A stretch of 64,000 nucleotides of DNA from Deltaproteobacteria bacterium (lineage in GTDB: Bacteria > Desulfobacterota > Desulfarculia > Desulfarculales > Desulfarculaceae): assembly GCA_020444165.1 (NCBI GenBank), contig JAHLLK010000005.1, positions 1-64,000 of the forward strand. The letters are read 5' to 3'. The position numbers were made by a program, and so were the translations under genes. Shown piece by piece: positions 57,265-64,000 of the stretch. The notes beneath the pieces are model-generated. The model was not told where the DNA came from. It saw nothing but the letters and a program-made list of their open reading frames with translations, and searched no databases. Positions within the stretch are counted from its first letter, which is position 1, and the number at the start of each line of letters is the position of its first letter.

Positions 57265-58566
57265 CTACATCATCATAGGCAGCCAGAGGGCCAGTTTGGG
57301 GAAGATGGTGAGGATGATCGCCACGGCGAAGATGGCGATGAGAAAGGGTATGGTCCCCCGGTAGATGGTCTCCAAAGGCACGTCCGGCACCGCCCCGGCC
57401 ACGGTGAACACGTTGAGGCCCATGGGCGGGGTGATGAGGCCGGCTTCCATCATGAGGACCGCCACCACCCCGAACCAGATGGGGTGGAAGTCGAGCGCGG
57501 TGATGACCGGGAAGATCACCGGCATGGTGAGCACCATCATGGAGATGGCGTCCAGGAAACAGCCCAGGAAGAGGTAGATGGCGATGATGATGGCCACCAC
57601 CAGATAGCGGGAGACCTCCAGGGTGGCGGCCCAGGTGGCCACCTGCATGGGGATGGTGGACAAGGCCAGGAAATAGCTGAACATGTTGGCCCCGGCCACC
57701 AGGAACAGCACCATCACCGAGATGCGGAGCGCGTCCTGCAGCCCGGCCACCAGCTCCTTCCAGCCCAGGCGGCGTTTGGCCAGGGACACGAAGAACATGA
57801 TGGTGGCGCCCACGGCCGCGGCTTCGGTGGGGGTGAAGAAGCCCAGGTAGATGCCGCCGATGACCACCATGAACAGGGCCAGCACCTCCCAGATGCCGGC
57901 CAGGGAGCGGAACTTCTCGGCCCAGGTCACCGGCTCCGGGCTGGCCGGCGCCAGCTTGGGGTTGGCCTTGACCATCATGTACACGGTCAGGGCATAGGCC
58001 CCGGCCAGCATGATCCCGGGCACGATGCCGGCGATCAACAGCTTGCCGATGGACTGCTCGGTGAGCATGCCGTAGACGATGAAGCCGATGCTGGGAGGAA
58101 TCAGGAAGCCCAGGGTGCCGCCGGCGGCCACGCAGCCGGTGGAGAGCCGGGGGTCATAGTGGTAACGCTTCATCTCCGGCAGGGCGATGGTGCCCATGGC
58201 CGCGGCCGTGGCCACCGAGGAGCCCGACACCGCGGCAAAGCCGCCGCAGGCCGCGATGGTGGCGATGCCCAGCCCGCCGGGAATCCGCCGGAGGAACTTG
58301 TCAAAGCAGTCGAACAGCTCCGTGGTGAGGCCCGAGTTGGTGGCGAAGCCGCCCATGAGGATGAACAGGGGGATCACCGTATAGACATAGGAAGACCCCA
58401 CGTCCCACAAAGAGGTGGCCACCACGGGCAGGGCCGCCGTAATGCTGGCCAAAAAGGCGATGCCGGCAAAGCCCACGAACATGCAGGCCAGCGCAATGGG
58501 CATGCCCAAAAACAGGAGCAGAAAGACGCCGACTACCCCGATGATGCCTACGGTTACAGGGTCCAA
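57265..58566 (-). CDS. TRAP transporter large permease subunit (DctM family), heterocycle locus
   Basis: The 433-residue polytopic protein has DctM signatures: SGSSVATAAAMGTIALPEM, AAGGTLGFLIPPSIGFIVYG, GGIYLGFFTPTEAAAVGA and the C-terminal LITPPMGLNVFTVAG. It is the ion-coupled import subunit. It is separated from its small subunit (59063-59539) by about 500 bp containing two tandem family A repeats, although DctQ and DctM genes normally touch. Being directly upstream of the hydroxylase genes, it likely brings in the aromatic N-heterocyclic carboxylate. Confidence 0.92.
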   Translation of the reverse strand: MDPVTVGIIGVVGVFLLLFLGMPIALACMFVGFAGIAFLASITAALPVVATSLWDVGSSYVYTVIPLFILMGGFATNSGLTTELFDCFDKFLRRIPGGLGIATIAACGGFAAVSGSSVATAAAMGTIALPEMKRYHYDPRLSTGCVAAGGTLGFLIPPSIGFIVYGMLTEQSIGKLLIAGIVPGIMLAGAYALTVYMMVKANPKLAPASPEPVTWAEKFRSLAGIWEVLALFMVVIGGIYLGFFTPTEAAAVGATIMFFVSLAKRRLGWKELVAGLQDALRISVMVLFLVAGANMFSYFLALSTIPMQVATWAATLEVSRYLVVAIIIAIYLFLGCFLDAISMMVLTMPVIFPVITALDFHPIWFGVVAVLMMEAGLITPPMGLNVFTVAGAVPDVPLETIYRGTIPFLIAIFAVAIILTIFPKLALWLPMMM

Positions 58567-58623
58567 GACTCTATCTCCCTCCGCCGTGGGGCCGTTTCCC
58601 CGTCAGCGGAATCAGGGATGTAC

Positions 58624-58840
58624 AGATTGAGGATGATGCCCGGTGCGTCCTGCCCCGTGCATCTTGAAGTCTTGGCAAAAGTGTGATTTTGCCAAGACTC
58701 ACAAATCACGCGCCTTGCAGGCTCGCGATTTGGCGGGCCATCCATGGCCCGCATCAGCCATTGCCTGCCGTAATCATGTTTCACAGCCAGTTTTGATATA
58801 ATATCAACATGATTTATGTGTTTCACCATGCAATGGCCTC
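58624..58840 (+). repeat. Family A structured repeat, diverged tandem copy 1
   Basis: This 217-bp unit is a diverged family A element. Its second hairpin reads AGTCTTGGCAAAA/TTTTGCCAAGACT and its third AAATCACGCGCC/GGCTCGCGATTT. Both arms have changed together relative to the 47242 copy. It lies between dctQ and dctM inside the TRAP transporter operon. Confidence 0.85.
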
Positions 58841-58970
58841 AGATTGAGGATGATGCCCGGTGCGTCCTGCCCCGTGCATCTTGAAGTCTTGGCAAAAGTG
58901 TGATTTTGCCAAGACTCACAAATCACGCGCCTTGCAGGCTCGCGATTTGGCGGGCCATCCATGGCCCGCA
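58841..58970 (+). repeat. Family A structured repeat, truncated tandem copy 2
   Basis: These 130 bases repeat 58624-58753 identically, so a direct tandem duplication with a 217-bp period has occurred. The copy ends after the GGCCATCCATGGCC hairpin, where unrelated sequence begins. The remaining bases to 59062 hold no gene. Confidence 0.85.
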
Positions 58971-59062
58971 CGAGGCCGACCGCTAACAACGAACCATGGA
59001 AATATCACGTAACCTATGGTTAATATTTATTTTTCCAGCGATAGTCCGATATCGGCCTCGTT

Positions 59063-59539
59063 TTATTCGTTCCAGCGTTTCCACACGTCGACCAAGTCCA
59101 GGAACAGCTCCAGGAACAGGCCGGCGCCCGCCAGGGCCACGAACAAGCGGAAGGGCAGTTGGGGAATGCGGAGCATGTCCGAAACCGTCTTCTGCTCCAG
59201 GCCCACCACCACGCCCTGCCAGGTGATGAGCACGGCCATGAACAGGCTCAAGAGGATGGTGAAGCTCTCCAGGATCACCCCCGCCCGGGTGGAGAGGCGG
59301 GACAAGAGGAGCCCCACCCGCACGTGGCCCTTGACCTGCTGGGTATAGGCCAGGCCGCAGAGCACGAAGATGGACATCATGTAGCTGGACAGCTCCACCG
59401 TGCCGGGCAGGGGCCGGTTCCACACGGAGCGGCTGACCACCTCGGCGCTGGACAGGAACATGATGGGCAACAGGACGAACATGCCGAGGTTGCCCAGGTA
59501 GAAGGTGAATTTCTGGATGAGCCTTCTGGCGCTTTCCAT
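59063..59539 (-). CDS. TRAP transporter small membrane subunit (DctQ family), heterocycle locus
   Basis: The 158-residue protein has four membrane segments (LGMFVLLPIMFLSSAEVVSRS, VELSSYMMSIFVLCGLAYTQ, ILESFTILLSLFMAVLITWQG, LPFRLFVALAGAGLFLELFLDL), the normal DctQ pattern. ATG 59539 (MESARRL) is preferred over the frame opening at 59632, which would translate the intercistronic hairpins. It follows dctP by about 107 bp. Confidence 0.88.
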   Translation of the reverse strand: MESARRLIQKFTFYLGNLGMFVLLPIMFLSSAEVVSRSVWNRPLPGTVELSSYMMSIFVLCGLAYTQQVKGHVRVGLLLSRLSTRAGVILESFTILLSLFMAVLITWQGVVVGLEQKTVSDMLRIPQLPFRLFVALAGAGLFLELFLDLVDVWKRWNE

Positions 59540-59568
59540 GGTTCGTCTTTCCCTTCCGGCCGGTCCCC

Positions 59569-59628
59569 TCCGCCCTCTCCCCGAGGGCGGAGCGCCTTTC
59601 CGGCGGGCGCGGGGGCCCGCCGGAAAGG
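59569..59628 (-). promoter_or_regulatory. Two hairpins between dctP and dctQ
   Basis: CCTTTCCGGCGGGC/GCCCGCCGGAAAGG (59595-59608 with 59615-59628) is a perfect 14-bp stem. CTCCGCCCTC/GAGGGCGGAG (59568-59577 with 59583-59592) is a 10-bp stem. Neither has a T run. They probably stabilise the upstream dctP message or limit readthrough, giving more binding protein than permease. Confidence 0.55.
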
Positions 59629-59646
59629 TCAACTATATCCAAGAGC

Positions 59647-60723
59647 TTACTTGCTCTGCTTCCATTCGTCCGGGAAGGCCGCGCAAGCGATGCCGTTCTT
59701 CTCGGAAATCTTGTCGTACAGCACCACGGTGTCCTTGGCCGCCAGGCCCTTGTCCTCCAGGCCCTTGACCCACTTCTGGGTCTCCGCCTGGAACTTCTTG
59801 AACCAAGCCTCCTGCTCGGCCTTGGGCAGTTCGTAGAGAGTCACGCCCTTGTCCTTGATGGCCTGGATCATCTCGCCGTAGGTCTTCTGGGTCAGACCGC
59901 CGGTGGTGGCGTAGGGGTTGCCCACGACCTCCATGATGATGGGCTTCAGGTCCTCGGGGGTGTTGTCCCAAGACTTCTGGTTCATGACCACGCCCTCGGT
60001 CACACAACCGAAGGTGGCCACCACGCCGTACTTGGCCACTTCATAGAGCTTGAAGGCCAAGACCAGGGGGGAGCAGGTGACGATACCGTCGATGGTGCCG
60101 GTCTCCATGGCCATGTACACCTCGCCCAGGGGCATGAACACGGGTTCGGCGCCCAGGGCCTTGATGTAGTTGGTCTGCAGACCGCCGGGGGAGCGGATCT
60201 TCATGCCCTTCAGGTCGGCCATGCTGTGCACGGGCTTCTTGGTCCAGATGAAGGCCTGGATGCAGCCGTTCAGCTCCAGGACCTTCACGCCCTCGAACTC
60301 CTTCTGGATGGCCGCGTCATCGTGGTACAGCTCGTTGCCGATCTTGGTGGACACGTCCTTGCCGTCAACCCAGGTGGCCATGGACAGGGTGTCGGCCAGG
60401 GGGAAGCGGCCGGGGGTCCAGGTGGCGGTGAAGTAGCCCATGTCCGAGAGGCCCTTCTTCACGATGTCGAAGTGCTCGGGGCCCGGGCCCAAGGCGCCGC
60501 CCGCATAGAGGGTGTAGGTGATGCGGCCGTTGCTGCGTTTCTTCAGCTCCTCCAACATGGGGATCCACACAGTCTTGACCTCGCGGCTTGCCGGGGGATG
60601 CCAAGTGCTGAAGCGGATATGCATGGTGCTCTTTTCTTCGGCCCGGGCCACGCCGGCCCACAGCGTCCCCGCCATCAGGGCCAAGGCCAGCACTAACCCC
60701 AACCAACCTTTGTAACCTTTCAT
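59647..60723 (-). CDS. TRAP transporter substrate-binding protein (DctP family), heterocycle locus
   Basis: The 358-residue protein has a signal peptide (WLGLVLALALMAGTLWAGVARA). The mature DctP fold includes IRFSTWHPPASREVKTVWIPMLEELKKRSNGRITYTLY and the ligand-carboxylate segment LKGMKIRSPGGLQTNYIKALGAEPVFMPLGEVYMAMETGTIDGIVT. It captures an organic acid in the periplasm. ATG 60723 follows GGAGGTAACG at ideal spacing; a frame extension to 60741 contains that site and is rejected. It is the first gene of the leftward operon, divergent from the XRE-cupin regulator. Confidence 0.92.
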   Translation of the reverse strand: MKGYKGWLGLVLALALMAGTLWAGVARAEEKSTMHIRFSTWHPPASREVKTVWIPMLEELKKRSNGRITYTLYAGGALGPGPEHFDIVKKGLSDMGYFTATWTPGRFPLADTLSMATWVDGKDVSTKIGNELYHDDAAIQKEFEGVKVLELNGCIQAFIWTKKPVHSMADLKGMKIRSPGGLQTNYIKALGAEPVFMPLGEVYMAMETGTIDGIVTCSPLVLAFKLYEVAKYGVVATFGCVTEGVVMNQKSWDNTPEDLKPIIMEVVGNPYATTGGLTQKTYGEMIQAIKDKGVTLYELPKAEQEAWFKKFQAETQKWVKGLEDKGLAAKDTVVLYDKISEKNGIACAAFPDEWKQSK

Positions 60724-60884
60724 CGTTACCTCCCGAGGCATGATTGCCGTTATCAGCGGTCCGCGCGCCCGGCCCGGCCGGCCGCCCCTTCCGCCATCAA
60801 TGATGTAACTAAAGCTGGGAACTCCTTGTCCCGGTTCCGTTTCCGGTTACGGTGAGCATGATTTCCCGCGCCAACTTTGAATCT

Positions 60885-61089
60885 ACTATATTAAGAAGAA
60901 CCCGCGCACCCCCTCCCGCCGGGTTCGGCCCCCCGCGCCGCGGCAGGGCCTGGCCGCCCCAGGGGAAAGCCGCTTCAGGGTCCCGCCAAGGGGCCACCCA
61001 GGGAGTCATAGTGGGCTCTGGGGGTATTTTGGCCAGGGGTGACATCGTTTTCTGCTTGACCACTGTCGATTAAAACTATACTTTAAGAA
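60885..61089. promoter_or_regulatory. Regulatory gap with paired ACTATA-TTAAGAA motifs
   Basis: The 508-bp divergent gap (60724-61231) holds two related motifs, ACTATATTAAGAA (60885-60897) and ACTATACTTTAAGAA (61075-61089). The first contains, on the minus strand, a TATAGT that could be the dctP -10. The second contains TATACT, 15 bases after TTGACC (61056-61061), a possible promoter for the XRE gene. They are candidate operators of the XRE-cupin regulator. No other gene is seen. Confidence 0.35.
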
Positions 61090-61231
61090 CGTAATATATA
61101 TTTAAAGACGAGCGAGCGTCAAGCAATTATATTTCGGGCGGTCAAATCCTTGAAAATCCCACCGCCAGGTGGGGAGCCAAGGCCTTTTTGACCGATTTTC
61201 TTACAAAAATGTCCACGAGGGGGGAACCACC

Positions 61232-61774
61232 TTGACCCTGGGAGCCAAAGTTCGAGAACTCCGGAGCCAAAACGGGCTCACCCTGCAGCAAGTGGCGGAA
61301 GGGGCCGGCTGCTCCGCGGCCTACATCTCCCAGATCGAGCACGACAAGGTCTCGCCTTCCATCGCCAGCCTCAAAAAGATCGCCAGTGTCCTGGGCGTAC
61401 GCATCGTGGATTTTTTTCTGGAAGACACCCTGGACGAGCAGGTGGTGTTCACCCCGGACCAGTGGCCGGTGGTGAGCATGCCCGGCTGGAGCGCCCACAT
61501 CCGCCAGATGGTGCGGGGCACCGGCCAGCGCACCATGCAGCCCTTCCGCACCGAGATCGAGCCGGGCGGCGGCTGCCATGAGCCCTACTCCCACCAGGGC
61601 GAGGAGTTCGGCTTGGTTCTAAAGGGCGAGCTCACCCTGGTAGTGGGGTCCGAGACTTACCAGGTGCCCGAGGGCGCCTCTTTTTATCACTCCTCGCAGA
61701 TTTCCCACTCCTGGGTCAACCAGGGGGACGAACCGTGCCAGGTCATCTGGGTGGTCACCCCGCCCAGTTGGTAG
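61232..61774 (+). CDS. XRE-family regulator with C-terminal cupin domain
   Basis: The 180-residue protein has an N-terminal helix-turn-helix (LGAKVRELRSQNGLTLQQVAEGAGCSAAYISQIEHDKVSPSIASLKKIASVLG) and a cupin sensor domain (about 100-178; SHQGEEFGLVLKGELTLVVGSETYQVPEGASFYHSSQISHSWVNQGDEPCQVIWV). Regulators of this kind often control catabolic genes in response to a pathway compound. TTG 61232 is chosen because GAGGGGGGAA precedes it and the conserved sequence starts there; GTG 61169 is an alternative. It lies between the divergent transporter-hydroxylase operon and the enamidase genes, so it probably controls both. Confidence 0.88.
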   Translation: MTLGAKVRELRSQNGLTLQQVAEGAGCSAAYISQIEHDKVSPSIASLKKIASVLGVRIVDFFLEDTLDEQVVFTPDQWPVVSMPGWSAHIRQMVRGTGQRTMQPFRTEIEPGGGCHEPYSHQGEEFGLVLKGELTLVVGSETYQVPEGASFYHSSQISHSWVNQGDEPCQVIWVVTPPSW

Positions 61775-61790
61775 CCGAGCGTAATTGGGG

Positions 61791-61958
61791 GGTTGAAAAA
61801 GTCCGGCCCCGGCCTTTTTCAACCAAACTTGGCAGAAGGGCGACGATACCCCAGCCAGCCCCGCGGGGGCCGTTGTTTCTCCAAGTTTGACAAATAACTT
61901 GCTTTTTCAAAGCCGCGCCGTGTGGCGCGCCGGGCAGGCCGTTTTCCGCCGCCTGCTC
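61791..61958 (+). repeat. Family B structured repeat, diverged copy
   Basis: It starts GGTTGAAAAAGTCCGG with the GTTGAAAAAG/CTTTTTCAAC hairpin, then a diverged centre, TTGACAAATAACTTGC, GCCGCGCCGTGTGGCGCGCC and a degenerate GGCAGGCCG...CGCCGCCTGC terminal palindrome. It is in the same orientation as the 5888-6125 copy and lies in the 204-bp gap between the XRE regulator and the enamidase. Confidence 0.7.
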
Positions 61959-61978
61959 ATCTTGGAGGATGGAGAAGC

Positions 61979-63136
61979 ATGAGTTCAGTTCTCGTAAAAA
62001 ACATCGGCCTCTTGCTGACCGGTGACGTGGCCGCGCCGCTGGCCGACGACGACAGCATCCTGATCAGTGACGGCCTCATCCAGAGTACGGGCCGGGGCCT
62101 GGCCGCCCCGGACGGCGCCATGGTGATCGACGCGGCCGGCGCGGCGGTGGCCCCCGGGCTCATCGATTCCCACTGCCACGTGGTGCTGGGCGACTACACC
62201 CCCCGCCAGCAGATGGCCAATTTCCTGGACTCCTCGCTGCACGGCGGGGTGACCACCAGCATTTCGGCCGGCGAGGTGCACCTGCCCGGCCGGCCCAAGG
62301 ACCCCCTGGGCACCAAGTGCCTGGCCATCCTGGCCGCCAAGAGCTGGGCCAATGTGCGCCCCGGCGGCATGAAGGTCTTGGGCGGCGCCCTGATCCTGGA
62401 AAAGGGCCTCACCGAGGCCGACATCGCCGAGTGCGCCGCCGCCGGCGTGAAGCTGGTGGGCGAGATCGGGCTCGGCTCGGTGAAGGACCCGGCCGAAGCC
62501 GGCCAGATGGCCCGCTGGGCCCAGGCCCAGGGCATGAAGGTGATGATGCACACCGGCGGCACCTCCATCCCCGGCTCCTCGGTGGTGGGCGTGGAAGACC
62601 TCCTGGTGGCCCGGCCCGACGTCTGCTCGCACATCAACGGCGGGCCCACCGCGGTGAGCGAGGCCGAGGCCCGGCGCATCCTGGAGGAGAGCGACTTCAC
62701 CGTGGAGATCGTGCAGTGCGGCAACTGGCTGCGCGCCGCCCAGGTGGGCCGCATGGTGGCCGACCGCGGCGAGTTCGGCCGCCTGATCCTGGGCAACGAC
62801 GCCCCCTCGGGCACCGGCGTGGTCACCTTGGGCATCCTCCGGAACATCGCCATGCTGGCCAGCTTGGCCGGCCTCAAGCCCGAGCTGGCCGTGTGCATGG
62901 CCACCGGCAACACCGCCCGGCTCTACGGCCTGAACCGGGGCCTCATCGCCCCCGGCCTGGAGGCCGACCTGGTGTTCCTGGACGCCCCCATCGGCTCGGC
63001 CGGCAACGATGTCCTGGCCGCCCTGGCCGAAGGCGACACCCCGGGCGTGTCCATAGTCATGGTGGACGGCAAGGTGGTGGTCAAAAAGAGCCGCAACACC
63101 CCGCCCTGCAACCGCGCCGCCCAGGTGGTGGCCTAA
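61979..63136 (+). CDS. ena: Enamidase (amidohydrolase family), nicotinate-type pathway
   Basis: The 385-residue amidohydrolase starts MSSVLVKNIG, has the metal motif DSHCHV (His65, His67), MHTGGTSIPGSS (His191), CSHINGGPTAVS (His218), GNDAPSGTG (Asp274) and ends KSRNTPPCNRAAQ. From memory this is strikingly like E. barkeri enamidase (386 residues, bifunctional Fe-Zn enzyme), including GDYTPRQ, HGGVTTSISAG, GRPKD and the C-terminal SRNTPP motif. That enzyme hydrolyses 1,4,5,6-tetrahydro-6-oxonicotinate to 2-formylglutarate and ammonia. GGAG precedes the ATG. Finding it beside a 6-hydroxynicotinate-reductase-like protein and a molybdenum hydroxylase strongly supports the pathway. Confidence 0.88.
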   Translation: MSSVLVKNIGLLLTGDVAAPLADDDSILISDGLIQSTGRGLAAPDGAMVIDAAGAAVAPGLIDSHCHVVLGDYTPRQQMANFLDSSLHGGVTTSISAGEVHLPGRPKDPLGTKCLAILAAKSWANVRPGGMKVLGGALILEKGLTEADIAECAAAGVKLVGEIGLGSVKDPAEAGQMARWAQAQGMKVMMHTGGTSIPGSSVVGVEDLLVARPDVCSHINGGPTAVSEAEARRILEESDFTVEIVQCGNWLRAAQVGRMVADRGEFGRLILGNDAPSGTGVVTLGILRNIAMLASLAGLKPELAVCMATGNTARLYGLNRGLIAPGLEADLVFLDAPIGSAGNDVLAALAEGDTPGVSIVMVDGKVVVKKSRNTPPCNRAAQVVA

Positions 63137-63149
63137 GAGATTTTGGGAG

Positions 63150-63237
63150 TAAGAGGAAGATTTGGGGGGAAACCCTTTTTTGTGAACAAAAAAGGGTTTC
63201 CCCCCACACCCCCCTTCCCCAAAAAAACCTTATAGTC
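63150..63237 (+). repeat. Family C repeat, full-length with 20-bp hairpin
   Basis: GAGGAAGATTT leads into a perfect 20-bp stem (63164-63183 with 63186-63205; GGGGGGAAACCC to GGGTTTCCCCCC). ACACCCCCCTTCCCC and AAAAAAACCTTATAGT follow. The flanks match the shorter copies at 22478-22540 and 51220-51275 in reverse orientation. It lies 14 bp after the enamidase stop codon. Confidence 0.75.
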
Positions 63238-63319
63238 TCAATGAGTAGGGGGCACTCCCCCAATTGAATCAGCAATCGCGGGAAGCGGCCAAGGGCCGCG
63301 CACCCGGGGAGGACATAAG

Positions 63320-63898
63320 ATGGAAATCCGCAAGCTTCTGATCGTCGTCGAGGAAACCCACCGGGAGATGGACCGGGAAGTGAAGCCGGCCACCCGGAAG
63401 GCCGCGGCCATCGCCGTGCTGAAAAACCCCTTTGCCGGCCAGTACGTGGAAGACCTGACCCCCCTGATGGACCTGGGGGAGGAGCTGGGCGGGTTCTTGG
63501 GCAACCGGGCCCGCGAGGCCCTGGGCATCGGCCCCGAGGCCTGCGAGAGCTACGGCAAGGCCGCCATCGTGGGGCTGAAGGGCGAGCTGGAGCACGCCGG
63601 GGCCATCCTGCACCCCAAACTGGGCAAGCCCTTCCGCGACGCTCTGGGCCGGGGCCTGGCCCTGATCCCCTCAGTGAAAAAGCGCGGCCCGGCCGGCGCG
63701 TGCATCGACGTGCCCCTGAACCACAAGGACGCGGCCTTCATCCGTTCGCACTTCGACGGCATGACCGTGGCGGTGCCCGACGCCCCGGCCGATGACGAGA
63801 TCGTGGTGGCCCTGGTGGTCACCGATTCCGGCCGCCCCCTGCCCCGCATCGGCGGCCTCACCAAGGACGCAGCCAAGTACGAGGACGGCCTCCGCTAA
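63320..63898 (+). CDS. AA_synth (DUF1185-like) family protein
   Basis: The 192-residue protein starts MEIRKLLIVVEETHREMDREVKPATRKAAAIAVLKNPFAGQYVEDLTPLMD, which matches the amino acid synthesis (AA_synth) family of small alpha/beta proteins; YGKAAIVGLKGELEHAGAILHPKLGKPFRDALG is also typical. The biochemical role of the family is not established to my knowledge, but members often sit with amidohydrolases and cyclic-amide catabolic genes. It follows the enamidase and is preceded by GGGGAGGAC. A role in handling the enamidase product or a related ring compound is a guess from position only. Confidence 0.78.
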   Translation: MEIRKLLIVVEETHREMDREVKPATRKAAAIAVLKNPFAGQYVEDLTPLMDLGEELGGFLGNRAREALGIGPEACESYGKAAIVGLKGELEHAGAILHPKLGKPFRDALGRGLALIPSVKKRGPAGACIDVPLNHKDAAFIRSHFDGMTVAVPDAPADDEIVVALVVTDSGRPLPRIGGLTKDAAKYEDGLR

Positions 63899-63922
63899 CC
63901 ATCACCCGTCCCTTTGCGATCC

Positions 63923-63946
63923 CCCGCGCCGGGCCCCCGGCGCGGG
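63923..63946 (+). terminator. GC hairpin after the AA_synth gene
   Basis: CCCGCGCCGGG pairs perfectly with CCCGGCGCGGG across two bases. A TTTTT tract lies 11 bases further on, too far for a classical terminator. It may be an attenuator between this gene and the next. Confidence 0.35.
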
Positions 63947-63979
63947 CTCACCCCGACTTTTTGTTAGGAGCATCAGGTC

Positions 63980-64000
63980 ATGGCCTTGTTGCCTGAAGTG
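63980..64000 (+). CDS. Start of a further gene, cut by window edge
   Basis: TTAGGAG at 63964-63970 precedes an ATG at 63980 that opens MALLPEV before the window ends. The spacing is good for a ribosome site, so this is probably the next gene of the enamidase cluster; its function cannot be judged. Confidence 0.5.

Overview
The window is G+C-rich, gene-dense bacterial chromosome. It carries several acyl-CoA enzymes, two TRAP transporters, ferredoxin-fused oxidoreductases, a c-di-GMP riboswitch and a CxxC-type sensor tail. This mix suggests an anaerobic, CoA-based organotroph of the Desulfobacterota (former Deltaproteobacteria); that placement is an inference, because no rRNA, tRNA or marker gene is present. 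I see no CRISPR array, transposase gene or phage gene.

Layout. 0.3-3.5 kb (minus): a two-domain sugar-type oxidoreductase and a flippase-like membrane protein, probably the end of a surface-polysaccharide locus. 3.9-10.1 kb: a large acyl-CoA dehydrogenase, a glycosyltransferase with repeats, and a CoA-transferase. 10.6-17.7 kb (minus): a 2240-residue secreted gingipain-type (C25) protein with tandem Ig-like and F5/8C domains, transcribed behind a good sigma-70 promoter and a class I cyclic-di-GMP riboswitch. 18.1-22.4 kb: a hot-dog hydratase, an acyl-CoA ligase and a MltF-like transglycosylase. 22.5-25.8 kb (minus): an MBOAT and SGNH pair for polysaccharide O-acylation. 26.2-28.6 kb: a membrane protein with a degenerate spermidine-synthase fold. 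28.7-33.7 kb: a GntR regulator, a TRAP transporter and a DUF6282-like hydrolase. 33.9-41.4 kb: a GAF-PAS-LuxR regulator divergent from a four-gene acyl-CoA operon. 41.6-50.7 kb: assorted envelope and sugar-nucleotide genes, plus a second large acyl-CoA dehydrogenase.

51.2-64.0 kb is the most interesting region: a catabolic locus closely matching the upper part of anaerobic nicotinate fermentation as known in Eubacterium barkeri. One leftward operon encodes a TRAP transporter, a three-subunit molybdenum hydroxylase, an iron-sulfur reductase with the cysteine pattern of 6-hydroxynicotinate reductase, and an ApbE-superfamily UPF0280 protein. Rightward lie an XRE-cupin regulator, an enamidase and an AA_synth-family protein. 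Because the reductase family is known to carry covalent flavin, the adjacent ApbE-like protein may be its flavin-attaching factor.

The window also holds three families of structured dispersed repeats (called A, B and C here). Families A and B share a core of two hairpins whose stems differ between copies on both arms, and both families supply stop codons to neighbouring genes. Family C is a long hairpin, or its internally deleted form, sitting just after gene ends.
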